From the NCBI GenBank assembly GCA_024710675.1, contig JANJUH010000424.1, forward strand, positions 1-10,894: a stretch of DNA of 10,894 bases, read 5' to 3'. A program made the position numbers and the translations under genes. Shown piece by piece: positions 1 through 7,282 of this stretch (position 1 is the first letter of the stretch; the number at the start of each line of letters is the position of its first letter). The notes beneath the pieces are model-generated. The model saw only the letters and a program-made list of their open reading frames with translations. It was not told the DNA's origin and did no database searches. Origin of the DNA: Lysobacterales bacterium (GTDB lineage: Bacteria > Pseudomonadota > Gammaproteobacteria > Xanthomonadales > SZUA-5).

Positions 1-1327
1 CGACGAGGCGACTGCGCCCTCGCCGCGATTGCACCAGCAGCAAGCCGAGGACCAGGGCCAGGAGCGCTGCCGCTGTCGCGGTCAGGATCTGCAAGCGGGT
101 CTGCTGCCGCTGTGACTTGCGCTCGAGTTCGGCCACGCGCGACTGCTCGCGCAGCAAGGCCAGCTCCTGCTCCTTGAGCTTAAGATCGAACTCGACGCCG
201 AGCGCCGCCAGGTGCAGTGCGCGGTCACGATCGACATGCTGCTCGCGTGCCGCAATCGCGTCGCGCCAGTGCAGGGCCGCCTGCGCGGGGTCACCCTTGC
301 GCAGTTCGATGTCGGCAAGTGTCTCCAGGCTTTCGGCGAGGTAATCCCAATGCTCGCGCTGGCGCATCCCATCGAGCAGCGACAGCAATTCAGCCGTGGC
401 CTGCTCGTCGCGACCGCGGGCAAGCCACAAACGGGCGCGGAAGAAGCGGGCTTCTTCCTGGCCGATCACGTAGCCGGACTTACCCAGGCCGGCGATGGCC
501 TGCTCGAACAGGGCCTCGGCCTCGTCCAGGCGCCCGGTCTCCCTGAGGAGGTCGGCGAGGCCATAGCGCGAGACTTCCTCGAACACCGGATCCTTCGCTT
601 CGGCGCAGAGCTGTACCGCTTGCCGGTAGTGCTGCTCGGCCTGTCCGGCATCGGCAGCCACCTTGTACGCCGCCGCCGCCCTCTGCTGGACCACGCAGCG
701 ATCGCGCAGATCGCCGCTGCGTTCGGCGTAATCGATGGCACGGACGCCGTATTCGAGCGCCCGCGCCGGCTGGCCGGCCTGGCCGTGCACATAGGACGCG
801 ACACTCAGCAGGCCGAGCAGGCCGTCGTCGTCAACCAGTCCGGGATCGAGTGCCAGTCCTTGCTCCAGCAACTCGAAGGCACGCTCGTAGCGCCGCGCGA
901 TCATCGCGATGTTGGCGCCCAGGCTGTAGGCCCTCATCGCTTGGGCCTGCAGCGGATCGGAGGACAGGAATCCGTCGATCAGCTCGAGTGCCTCGTCGGA
1001 TTCACCCGCCAGCGCATGGTTGCGCGCGTCGAGCAACAGGAACTCACCGCGCTGCTCCTTGCTCGCCGTGGCCAGGCGGGGCCGCAGGGCATCGAGGGCC
1101 GCGCGGGTTTCCTGCCAGGGTGCGCTGATGCCGAGCTGGGTGGCGCGGTCGAGTTCGGCCTGAAGATCGGATTCGCTGGCCACGGGCTGCGAGACGAAGA
1201 CGGCTGCGATCAGGAGCAGCCAAGGCAGCAAGCCGCCCCCGAGCGTGACAAGGGCCAAGGCAGCGTGTCGGAGGGGCAACGGGCAAGGCATCAGCGGGCA
1301 GCGGGCGGGGGACTTCGCCACCCGCAC
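1..1327 (-). CDS. TPR-containing membrane signalling protein, probable diguanylate cyclase (C-terminus beyond left edge)
   Basis: The reading frame is open from a TGA near 1376-1378 down to the left edge, so the gene is incomplete at its 3' end (about 442 residues seen). A hydrophobic N-terminal stretch (LGGGLLPWLLLIAAVFV) ending near QPVASES looks like a signal peptide or anchor. Then come helical TPR-like repeats rich in Ala, Leu and Glu, for example 'RYERAFELLEQGLALDP' and 'GRLDEAEALFEQAIAGLG'. These are followed by a charged coiled coil (LKEQELALLREQSRVAELER) and a transmembrane helix (ILTATAAALLALVLGLLLV) ending in a basic SRRGRSR. In Xanthomonadales this arrangement usually leads into a cytoplasmic GGDEF domain making cyclic di-GMP; a histidine kinase output is the alternative. 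That domain lies outside the window, so the activity is inferred. The GTG at 1327 was chosen because AAGGGAG precedes it by five bases. The in-frame ATG at 1291 has no ribosome binding site but gives a tidier signal peptide. It follows the hydrolase gene after a gap of 188 bases. Confidence 0.82.
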   Translation of the reverse strand, partial: MRVAKSPARCPLMPCPLPLRHAALALVTLGGGLLPWLLLIAAVFVSQPVASESDLQAELDRATQLGISAPWQETRAALDALRPRLATASKEQRGEFLLLDARNHALAGESDEALELIDGFLSSDPLQAQAMRAYSLGANIAMIARRYERAFELLEQGLALDPGLVDDDGLLGLLSVASYVHGQAGQPARALEYGVRAIDYAERSGDLRDRCVVQQRAAAAYKVAADAGQAEQHYRQAVQLCAEAKDPVFEEVSRYGLADLLRETGRLDEAEALFEQAIAGLGKSGYVIGQEEARFFRARLWLARGRDEQATAELLSLLDGMRQREHWDYLAESLETLADIELRKGDPAQAALHWRDAIAAREQHVDRDRALHLAALGVEFDLKLKEQELALLREQSRVAELERKSQRQQTRLQILTATAAALLALVLGLLLVQSRRGRSRLV

Positions 1328-1332
1328 CAGGT

Positions 1333-1339
1333 CTCCCTT
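1333..1339 (-). promoter_or_regulatory. Ribosome binding site that supports the GTG start at 1327
   Basis: On the minus strand AAGGGAG lies five bases before GTG. The alternative ATG at 1291 is preceded only by C-rich sequence. The site therefore favours the longer form with 12 extra N-terminal residues. Confidence 0.5.
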
Positions 1340-1462
1340 CGGCCGACCGCCAGCCGAGCGCGCGCTCTCCACCCGTCATGCCCTCCAGACCACCCGAGTC
1401 AGGGCGGCTGGAAGACTCGCATATCCGCTGGCGGCTGTATGCCCCCGGGGGCAAGCGCCCGC

Positions 1463-1482
1463 CGCCACTCCCGCGAGTGGCG
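1463..1482 (-). terminator. Hairpin downstream of the hydrolase gene, possible transcription end
   Basis: A perfect 8-base stem CGCCACTC/GAGTGGCG with a CCGC loop begins 34 bases after the hydrolase stop codon. No T-tract follows on the minus strand, so it is not a classical intrinsic terminator. It could stop transcription weakly or stabilise the mRNA end. Two further dyads lie next to it: the 12-base palindrome GCCCCCGGGGGC at 1441-1452, and GCATA/TATGC at 1419-1442. Confidence 0.3.
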
Positions 1483-1515
1483 AGCCGACTCCGCTTCCGC
1501 CAAACTCCCGCTTCC

Positions 1516-3405
1516 CTATCCGATGGGACTCCAGCCGGCGATCACCAGGCCAAGGGTACACGCGATGGCCGCGGTGCCCGCAGTCCGCGTCGACCAGCGA
1601 GTCGCGCCGCGCAGCAATGCCGCCGCGCCTGCGAACGCTGGCAACAGGCTCAGCCAGGGCAGCCAGGCCCAGCCGGCGGGCAGGCCGTAGCCCAGCACGG
1701 CAGACGCCATCGGATCGGTGGAGACCAGCAACACCGCCGGAGCCAGCACCGCGGCGAGAGAAACGGTCCCAGCCATCCATGCCGGGGGCAGCGCGGCAGC
1801 TGCCGACATGTGTGAGAGCCGACGGCGCCCGATCCACGCCCACAGCGCGGCGAGTACGGACAACAGCGCTGCGCCGATGGCAAGGAGCAGGGCAGCAGGG
1901 GGTGGCTCACCCCGGGTCAGCACCTGCGCCGTCGACACCGCGCCACGCAGTGCGGTCACTGCGGTCAGGAAAGCCGGCCCCTGCATCGTCGCGACGCAAT
2001 CGGTTTCCAGCGATGCGGTAGGCGCGGCGAGGAAGGCACTGGTGAGATCACGCACACAGGCGCCTGCACCGCGGGCGACATGGGCAGCGTGGGGAATCTC
2101 GATAAGCCCGGCCAAGTCACCCATGGCGGCAACAATGACCGGCGCATTCGGCTGGAAGCTGTCGTAGCCGCCAGCCAGCACCAACACCGGCACTGCACTC
2201 GGCTGCGGCCAGCGCGGCGCCTCGCCATGACGGGTCCATTCGCCACAGATCGAGCTCGACAGGCCACTCAGCAGTGTCAGCGGATCGGCCATGCCGCTAC
2301 CGGCGTGATGACGTGCCCGGTCGCGGCAGTCGGTAGCCAGCATGGCGGCAAGATTGGCCGCGTCATCGTCACTACCGGACAGCATCGACAGCGGCCCGGC
2401 CAGCACGGGGGCATCGCGCCGGCTTGCGGCATCGACCAACAGGGGAAGGCTGCGCGCCCCCGCCTCGAAGGAGGCCACCACCATCACCAGTTGGCGCAGC
2501 GCGAGGCCATCGAGCACGCGCCGCGCATCGCCGCGGCCAACGACCAATGGTTCCGCATCGAGCGCGGCGACCGCGGCATCGAGCTGCGCGCGACCAAAGT
2601 CTGGAAAGCGCGCCGCACAAGACGGGTCGGCGCGGCAGTCGGCCGCCAGGCGATCCACCAGCCGGCCCTGCATCTCCGCAGTCGGCAGGATGTGCTCGTC
2701 AGCCGGATACAGCGAATCGAGCACGGCAGCCTCGATGCGTCCCGGGTGGGTCGCAAGGTAATGCGCCGCGACCGTGGTGCCGTAGGACTCGCCCAACAGC
2801 AGCCAGCGCTCGATGCCCAGCGCCTGCCGGAGCGCTTCGGCATCGGCGACATTCGGCACGGTACCGAAGTGCTGCGCATCAAGTCCCGCGGCCAGGAACT
2901 CAGCCCGGCACTCGGCCACGATGCGCTGGCGCTCGGCGGCAGCCGCCAACGGACCATCGCGATGCACGAAGGCTGCCATCAGCCGTGAAAAGGCATCGTC
3001 GCAGACCCGCGGCGTGCTGCGCCCGCCACCCCGCATGTCGAAGGTGACGAGATCGTGCCCGGGCGCGGGATCGCGCACACCCATGCCGATCCAGCGCGTC
3101 ATCTGTCCGCCGGGTCCGCCGTGCAGGAGCAGCACCGGCGCGGCACCCTCCTTGGGTGTCGCACTACGGCGGATCTCCACCGCGATCTCGAAGAGGCCGG
3201 CTGCCGGATCGGCAGGATCGCGCATGACGTGCAGGCGAGCACAGCGCAGGCGTCTGGCCAGCGCCGGCTCGGCAAGCGCCATCTCGCAGGGCTCGTCGAT
3301 GAGGCTGCCGGCGGGCGGCAGATCGCTGCCTGGCTGCGCCAGCGTCGGCGCCGGCAGCAGGAATGCGCCGACAAGGGCAGCGTAGCGGAAGATCGTCGGA
3401 AACAT
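1516..3405 (-). CDS. Exported alpha/beta hydrolase, S33/TAP peptidase-like, with four-helix membrane tail
   Basis: Length is 629 residues from the ATG at 3405. Residues 1-23 form a signal peptide (FRYAALVGAFLLPAPTLA, likely cut before QPG). The catalytic alpha/beta-hydrolase fold follows. It has the oxyanion-type HGGPGG motif near 95-100, FDMRGGGRS near 122-130, the nucleophile elbow GESYG with Ser at about 207, the acid in AGGYDSF (Asp about 415), and the His in PHAAHVA (His about 439 or 442, the latter more likely). This set matches proline iminopeptidase and tripeptidyl aminopeptidase (TAP) relatives, which cleave N-terminal residues from peptides. About ten Cys residues suit an oxidising periplasm. 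From about residue 502 the protein has four hydrophobic segments (about 502-526, 543-562, 580-599, 606-624). Most family members end at the hydrolase domain, so this tail is unusual and would tether the enzyme to the inner membrane. It lies 124 bases downstream of the kinase gene and could be co-transcribed. The substrate is unknown; esterase activity is also possible. Confidence 0.92.
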   Translation of the reverse strand: MFPTIFRYAALVGAFLLPAPTLAQPGSDLPPAGSLIDEPCEMALAEPALARRLRCARLHVMRDPADPAAGLFEIAVEIRRSATPKEGAAPVLLLHGGPGGQMTRWIGMGVRDPAPGHDLVTFDMRGGGRSTPRVCDDAFSRLMAAFVHRDGPLAAAAERQRIVAECRAEFLAAGLDAQHFGTVPNVADAEALRQALGIERWLLLGESYGTTVAAHYLATHPGRIEAAVLDSLYPADEHILPTAEMQGRLVDRLAADCRADPSCAARFPDFGRAQLDAAVAALDAEPLVVGRGDARRVLDGLALRQLVMVVASFEAGARSLPLLVDAASRRDAPVLAGPLSMLSGSDDDAANLAAMLATDCRDRARHHAGSGMADPLTLLSGLSSSICGEWTRHGEAPRWPQPSAVPVLVLAGGYDSFQPNAPVIVAAMGDLAGLIEIPHAAHVARGAGACVRDLTSAFLAAPTASLETDCVATMQGPAFLTAVTALRGAVSTAQVLTRGEPPPAALLLAIGAALLSVLAALWAWIGRRRLSHMSAAAALPPAWMAGTVSLAAVLAPAVLLVSTDPMASAVLGYGLPAGWAWLPWLSLLPAFAGAAALLRGATRWSTRTAGTAAIACTLGLVIAGWSPIG

Positions 3406-3409
3406 CGGA

Positions 3410-3415
3410 ATCACC
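3410..3415 (-). promoter_or_regulatory. Ribosome binding site that decides the hydrolase start
   Basis: The minus strand reads GGTGAT four bases before the ATG at 3405, matching the 3' part of the ideal AGGAGGTGAT. A longer frame exists from a TTG at 3438, but it adds an acidic stretch (WDIDDHP) ahead of the signal peptide and is less likely. Confidence 0.55.
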
Positions 3416-3470
3416 GGGTGGTCATCGATGTCCCACAATTACGGTGCCGCGCGCGGAGCGCGACAGGCTG

Positions 3471-3493
3471 TCACCGACGGTGCGATTCGGTGA
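3471..3493 (-). terminator. Hairpin between kinase and hydrolase genes, possible attenuator or weak terminator
   Basis: TCACCGA (3471-3477) and TCGGTGA (3487-3493) form a perfect 7-base inverted repeat with a 9-base loop, starting 37 bases after the kinase stop codon. No T-run follows on the minus strand. It may lower read-through into the hydrolase gene. Nothing else clear was seen in the 124-base gap; no convincing -35/-10 pair was found. Confidence 0.28.
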
Positions 3494-3529
3494 TGCTGGA
3501 AGTCCACGTCTTGCGACCCGGGTCATCGC

Positions 3530-6472
3530 TCACGGCGCTGCCGAGGCCCCCGCCCCACCCGCCACCTGCCGTGCGCGCACCATCCAGGGCGCCCGATAGG
3601 CCGGCGTGTGTTCCACATCGACACCGGCAGCCTCGACGGCGACCAGTTCGCGCGCCCACTGCGCGAATTCGGCGTCGCGGCCGAGCACGTGGAAGATCTC
3701 CAGATGCCCGTTGATCATCTCGTGGCGGAACATCGGGTCGACCCCGGGCTCGCGCGCCTTCTCCCACCACGGCGCAAGCCGAGCCAGCGCTGCCGCCGGG
3801 TCGCGCCCCACGCGCACCTCGCAGGTCGCCAGCAGCCGCGCCAGCGTGTCGCCGCCGATGGCGGGATAGCTCGCGAGCCGCGCCTCGATCGGGCCGATCA
3901 GGTCGAGCACGCGGTCGCAGCGCGTCGGGCGAAACTGCCACGATACGGCCATCAGGACAACGTCACGCGACTGCTGCGGCAGTTCGTCGTTGGCCTGCAC
4001 GGCGGCGACGGCGCGCTCGGCCGCCGCGATCGCATCCGCCTCGCGCCCGAGCCCGCGATACAGAGAGGCGACCTGCGCGAACACCATCTGCGCGATCGAC
4101 GGCGGCAGCGCAGCGCCTTCCTCGAGGAGGACGTCGAGGCGTGCCAATCCGGCATTCCTGCGCCCTTCGGCGATGTCGGCATCAGCAATCACCAGGTCGG
4201 CGCTGATACAGTCGAGGTCACTTCCCGACCGCATTCCGCACACGGCGTCGCGCATCGCGACAAGGTTTGCGGTCGTCACGCCCAGCGCGGACAGCATGCC
4301 GTTGCTCGAACGCAAGGTCGTCTCCCGCAGGCGTGCGCGCGGGCTGCCGTCGGCTTCGCGCAGGGCCTCCATCAGTCGCCGGGTCAAGGCCACGTCGAAC
4401 ATCTGCTTGAAATTCGCCATGTCCTGGGCAACGCGCAGCCGGGCAACGATGGTCGGATGGCCGGGCCCGAGTCTTGGCACCTGGGCGTCGACCGATGCGA
4501 TCAGGCGCTGCCGCCACGTCGCCTCGCCGGCGATCGCATCGGGCAGGTATTCGGCGATCACACCGAGCATGGCGTAACGCGGATCGTCCGGCGCGAACAC
4601 CGATGCCAGGCGCGCCTGCGCCTCGTGCGCGGCGGCCACGTAGGCCTCCGCCGGGCGGGCACCGGGCAGGCCGAAGGACATCACGGACATCTCGATGACC
4701 AGGGCATTCACCTCGATCTCGGCGAGGAGACCCGCGTCATCGATGGGGGGTGTGCGCCCGGCAAGTTCGGGCCAGCGCGCGCGCGCCGCCTGGAAGCGCT
4801 GCACGGCCGTTTCGATGCGGGCCGTGGCCGCCGCGATCTCGGTGCCGACGAGCAGGGCCGCCACGTGCAGGATCGGGTCGGCCTGCACCACGGGGTCGGC
4901 GAGCACGGCCGCGATCGCGCGCTCGGACTCGGCGAGGTCCACGTGATCGTAGGCGACCATGATCCGTCGGATCTCGGCCTGCGCGCGGGCACGCGGCTCG
5001 CCCAGCTTTTCGGCGATGCGCACGGCGGCAGCAAAGGCGTCGATGGCCGCGAGTTGGTCGCCGATCTGCGCGCGGGCCTGCGCCACCGTGTACTGCACCG
5101 TCAGGCGGATCGCGGGCGGCAGGTCGGCGATCTGCGCCGGCGTGGCGGCGAGCACGTCGCGGAAGGCGACGTCGGGCTTGCCGACAAGCGAGGGATTGCC
5201 CGCGGCGAACACGCGCGCGAGCGCGGCCTGGGTGTCGCGTGCATCGGCGAGCGCGGCCTGGGCACGATCGCGCTCGCGCGCCGCATCGACCGCATAGCCC
5301 ACTGCCAGCGCGCTGCCGCCGAGCACACCGGCCAGCGCCACCGCGATGGCGGCGACCTGGGCGGGCTTGCGCCGGGCGTACAGCAGCGCGCGCCGCCACG
5401 CACCTGGCCTGCGCGCGCGGATCGGCTCGTGGGCCAGCACCCGGCGCAGGTCGTCGGCGAATGCACCGGCGCTGGGGTAGCGCAGGCTGCGCTCGCGCGC
5501 CAACGCGGTGCCGATGACGGTATCGAGGTCGCCGCGCAGGCTGGGATCGAGGCGCGCCAGCGGCGGTGGCGTGTCATGGCCGACCACGCGCAGGGCCTCG
5601 AGCGGCGTCAGCCCGGAGACCGGCAGCGGCAGGCGGTTGGCGAGCAACTCGTAGCCGATCACGCCAAGCGCGTAGACATCGCTGCGCGCATCGGCCGCCG
5701 CATCACCGGCGGCCTGCTCCGGGCTCATGTAGGCCGGCGTGCCCATCAGCATGCCGGTCTGGGTCAACGTGCTACTGACGCCGGCTTCCTGGCCGATGCC
5801 GAAATCGAGCACCTTGGGCTCGCCGGCCGCCGTCACCAGGATGTTCGAGGGCTTGAGATCGCGATGGACGACGCCGCGTGCGTGCGCGTGTTCGACCGCA
5901 TCGGCGATCTGCGCCAACAAGGCCAGGCGCCCGGCACGCGGCAGCGTGGCGGCGTGGCGGGCGAGGTCGACGCCGTCGACATACTCCATGACGAGATAGG
6001 GGTGGCCGGCGCCATCGACATCGGCCTCGATGACCTGCGCGATGCCCTGATGCGAGAGCCGCGCCAGCAGTTCACCCTCGCGCACGAAGCGCGCGCGCAG
6101 GCTGGGCTCGCTGGTGATCGACAGGCGCTTGATCGCCACCTGCCGGCGCGGCGCGGTCTGCTCGGCGAGGTAGACCACGCCCATGCCGCCGCGGCCCAGT
6201 TCGCGCAGCACCTGGTAGCGGCCGATGCGCGCGGGCAACCCGGCTTCGGGCTCCGCGCCTTCCTCGTCCTCGCCCCCCTCCATCGCATCGGCCAGCATCC
6301 GGCGCAGCGCCGCGCGTGCAGACTCGTCGGCAGCCAACTCTTCGAGCCAGTGCGCGCGACGCGCTGCCGGCAAGGCCATCGCCTGCTCGAACAATGGGCG
6401 CAGCTCGCCCCAGCGTAGGCGGATCAGGCGACGGATTTCGATGTCGCTCTTCAGGGCAGTGGTCGTGTCCAT
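3530..6472 (-). CDS. Transmembrane Ser/Thr protein kinase (Hanks type) with large periplasmic sensor region
   Basis: This 980-residue kinase probably phosphorylates the divergently encoded sigma factor. Residues about 18-65 form the short helical leader common in kinases paired with ECF sigma factors (WGELRPLFEQAMALP). The kinase domain covers about 84-350 and is complete: glycine loop GRGGMGVV (93-100), ATP lysine in VAIK (115), helix C Glu near 132-134, catalytic loop HRDLKPSN (203-210, Asp205), DFG (223-225), GTPAYMSPE (244-252) and the SDVYALG helix. A single transmembrane helix lies at about 372-394. The remaining ~585 residues would be periplasmic; they are Ala/Leu/Arg-rich helical repeats like degenerate TPRs, with no named domain recognised. 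The Arg before the catalytic Asp marks an RD kinase, regulated through its activation loop. The start is firm: an in-frame stop at 6500-6502 leaves ATG 6472 as the only good start codon, although no strong ribosome binding site precedes it. What the sensor region binds cannot be told. Confidence 0.97.
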   Translation of the reverse strand: MDTTTALKSDIEIRRLIRLRWGELRPLFEQAMALPAARRAHWLEELAADESARAALRRMLADAMEGGEDEEGAEPEAGLPARIGRYQVLRELGRGGMGVVYLAEQTAPRRQVAIKRLSITSEPSLRARFVREGELLARLSHQGIAQVIEADVDGAGHPYLVMEYVDGVDLARHAATLPRAGRLALLAQIADAVEHAHARGVVHRDLKPSNILVTAAGEPKVLDFGIGQEAGVSSTLTQTGMLMGTPAYMSPEQAAGDAAADARSDVYALGVIGYELLANRLPLPVSGLTPLEALRVVGHDTPPPLARLDPSLRGDLDTVIGTALARERSLRYPSAGAFADDLRRVLAHEPIRARRPGAWRRALLYARRKPAQVAAIAVALAGVLGGSALAVGYAVDAARERDRAQAALADARDTQAALARVFAAGNPSLVGKPDVAFRDVLAATPAQIADLPPAIRLTVQYTVAQARAQIGDQLAAIDAFAAAVRIAEKLGEPRARAQAEIRRIMVAYDHVDLAESERAIAAVLADPVVQADPILHVAALLVGTEIAAATARIETAVQRFQAARARWPELAGRTPPIDDAGLLAEIEVNALVIEMSVMSFGLPGARPAEAYVAAAHEAQARLASVFAPDDPRYAMLGVIAEYLPDAIAGEATWRQRLIASVDAQVPRLGPGHPTIVARLRVAQDMANFKQMFDVALTRRLMEALREADGSPRARLRETTLRSSNGMLSALGVTTANLVAMRDAVCGMRSGSDLDCISADLVIADADIAEGRRNAGLARLDVLLEEGAALPPSIAQMVFAQVASLYRGLGREADAIAAAERAVAAVQANDELPQQSRDVVLMAVSWQFRPTRCDRVLDLIGPIEARLASYPAIGGDTLARLLATCEVRVGRDPAAALARLAPWWEKAREPGVDPMFRHEMINGHLEIFHVLGRDAEFAQWARELVAVEAAGVDVEHTPAYRAPWMVRARQVAGGAGASAAP

Positions 6473-6615
6473 GGCGATCAGGATGGCATCGGCGCGGGGC
6501 TACTGGATACGGGTTGTCGGCATCACGAGCAAAGTTACGGAGTCATCCTCTGCTTGCGACAGGCGGGACGCAGCTGATCCGGTGGATACTCGCGGTCCCT
6601 GATCCGGGAGCCCCC
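6473..6615. promoter_or_regulatory. Divergent control region between kinase and sigma-factor genes
   Basis: This 143-base gap must hold the promoters of both genes, or at least of the pair's divergent transcripts. Two short direct repeats stand out. CTGATCCGG occurs at 6574-6582 and 6599-6607, 25 bases apart, with the second copy overlapping the sigma factor's ribosome binding site. TGGATAC occurs at 6504-6510 and 6583-6589. For the kinase, the minus strand offers a weak TTGCTC (6527-6532), a 17-base spacer and TATCCA (6504-6509); the match to the housekeeping consensus is poor. No clear -35 was found for the sigma factor. An ECF-type promoter for self-activation is possible but cannot be defined from one sequence. 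Confidence 0.5.
6606..6610 (+). promoter_or_regulatory. Ribosome binding site that decides the sigma-factor start
   Basis: GGGAG is followed by five C residues and then the ATG at 6616. The same frame is open further upstream, but this spacing and the family's usual N-terminus (short helix, then W-I-R-R-A-A-S-G-D) fix the start here. Confidence 0.75.
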
Positions 6616-7158
6616 ATGTCCGACGTCACACTGTGGATTCGACGAGCGGCCAGCGGTGATCGCGCCGCCTTCGATGCCGCCTTCGAGGCCATCCAGCGCG
6701 AATTGAAGAGCCTCGCGGCACGTCGCCTGCATGCCGACCCGCGCGCCACGCTGTCGCCGACCATGCTGGTCAACGAGACCTGGCTGAAACTGGCCGATGG
6801 CAGCGGCGTGCAGGCCGAAAACCGGGCGCATTTCTTCCGCATCGCCGCCAGCGCCATGCGCCAGATCTGGATCGACCGCCAGCGCGCCCGCGGCGCCGAA
6901 CTCGAACGCATCCGCCTGTACGTGCAGGCCGAAGGCAGCGAGACCGCCAGCGGCTTCGACGACTGGATCGAGCTGATCGACTGGGAACAGGCGATGCAGG
7001 CGCTCGAGCAGAGCGATCCCGAATTGGCCGAACTGGTCGCCCTGCGCGTGTTCTCCGGCCTCGAACTCGAGGAGATCGCCAGCTTGAAGCAGGTCTCGCT
7101 GCGCACCGTCCAGCGTCACTGGAAGAGTGCCCGGGCCTTCCTGCTGCACGCGGTTTGA
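6616..7158 (+). CDS. ECF sigma factor, RNA polymerase sigma-70 family, kinase-linked group (TIGR02999-like)
   Basis: At 180 residues it has the normal ECF length and two domains joined by a linker. Sigma region 2 covers about 5-95, including TLSPTMLVNETWLKL (45-59, region 2.2) and HFFRIAASAMRQIWIDRQRAR (72-92, regions 2.3-2.4, which bind the -10 element). Sigma region 4 covers about 125-180, with DPELAELVALRVFSGLELEE and the helix-turn-helix SLKQVSLRTVQRHWKSAR that reads the -35 element. It would direct core RNA polymerase to a small regulon. Region 2.2 has Ser-Pro-Thr-Met (47-50) where typical ECF factors carry the acidic DAED motif, so core binding may need phosphorylation. No anti-sigma gene is adjacent; the divergent neighbour is a Ser/Thr kinase, as in the ECF43 group (EcfP/PknT). 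It closely resembles the family annotated as 'sigma-70 family, TIGR02999'. Target genes are unknown; self-regulation is possible. Confidence 0.96.
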   Translation: MSDVTLWIRRAASGDRAAFDAAFEAIQRELKSLAARRLHADPRATLSPTMLVNETWLKLADGSGVQAENRAHFFRIAASAMRQIWIDRQRARGAELERIRLYVQAEGSETASGFDDWIELIDWEQAMQALEQSDPELAELVALRVFSGLELEEIASLKQVSLRTVQRHWKSARAFLLHAV

Positions 7159-7178
7159 GCGAGACCGATCGGGCTCGC
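7159..7178 (+). terminator. Hairpin directly after the sigma-factor stop codon
   Basis: GCGAG and CTCGC pair around an inner CCGATCGG, with one mismatch between the two stem parts. The stem starts at the base after the TGA stop. No T-tract follows, so it may protect the mRNA end or terminate weakly rather than act as a classical intrinsic terminator. Confidence 0.3.
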
Positions 7179-7216
7179 CCCCGGCACCACGCGCCCGACG
7201 GGTCCGGAATGACGGA

Positions 7217-7257
7217 TGTGGGTTCTGATTCATCTGTGGGTCCGGATTTATCCGGAC
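7217..7257 (+). repeat. REP-like palindromic element, forward copy
   Basis: TGTGGG appears at 7217 and again at 7235. The second copy leads into a perfect palindromic hairpin, GTCCGGAT (7240-7247), TT, ATCCGGAC (7250-7257). GATTCATC lies between the two TGTGGG copies. The element sits in the gap between two convergent genes, where REP/BIME elements of gamma-proteobacteria typically lie, and could act as a two-way transcription stop or an mRNA stabiliser. Genome-wide copy number cannot be seen here. Confidence 0.5.
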
Positions 7258-7282
7258 GCCCTTCACCAAATCGAGCAGAAGT

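Noticed and set aside
212..1690. A 492-codon plus-strand open frame at the left end
   Set aside because: It mirrors the TPR gene codon by codon; the minus-strand translation shows signal sequence, TPRs, coiled coil and membrane helix, the plus-strand one nothing.
2080..2988. A 302-codon plus-strand open frame opposite the hydrolase gene
   Set aside because: Codon-register shadow; the minus strand holds the catalytic motifs.
3406..3438. TTG start at 3438 for the hydrolase
   Set aside because: It adds an acidic leader before the signal peptide, while the ATG at 3405 has GGTGAT at good spacing.
3608..6418. A 936-codon open frame on the plus strand opposite the kinase gene
   Set aside because: It is in exact codon register with the kinase, so it stays open only because TTA, CTA and TCA codons are rare in a GC-rich gene. 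Its protein has no recognisable domain, while the sense strand has a full kinase.
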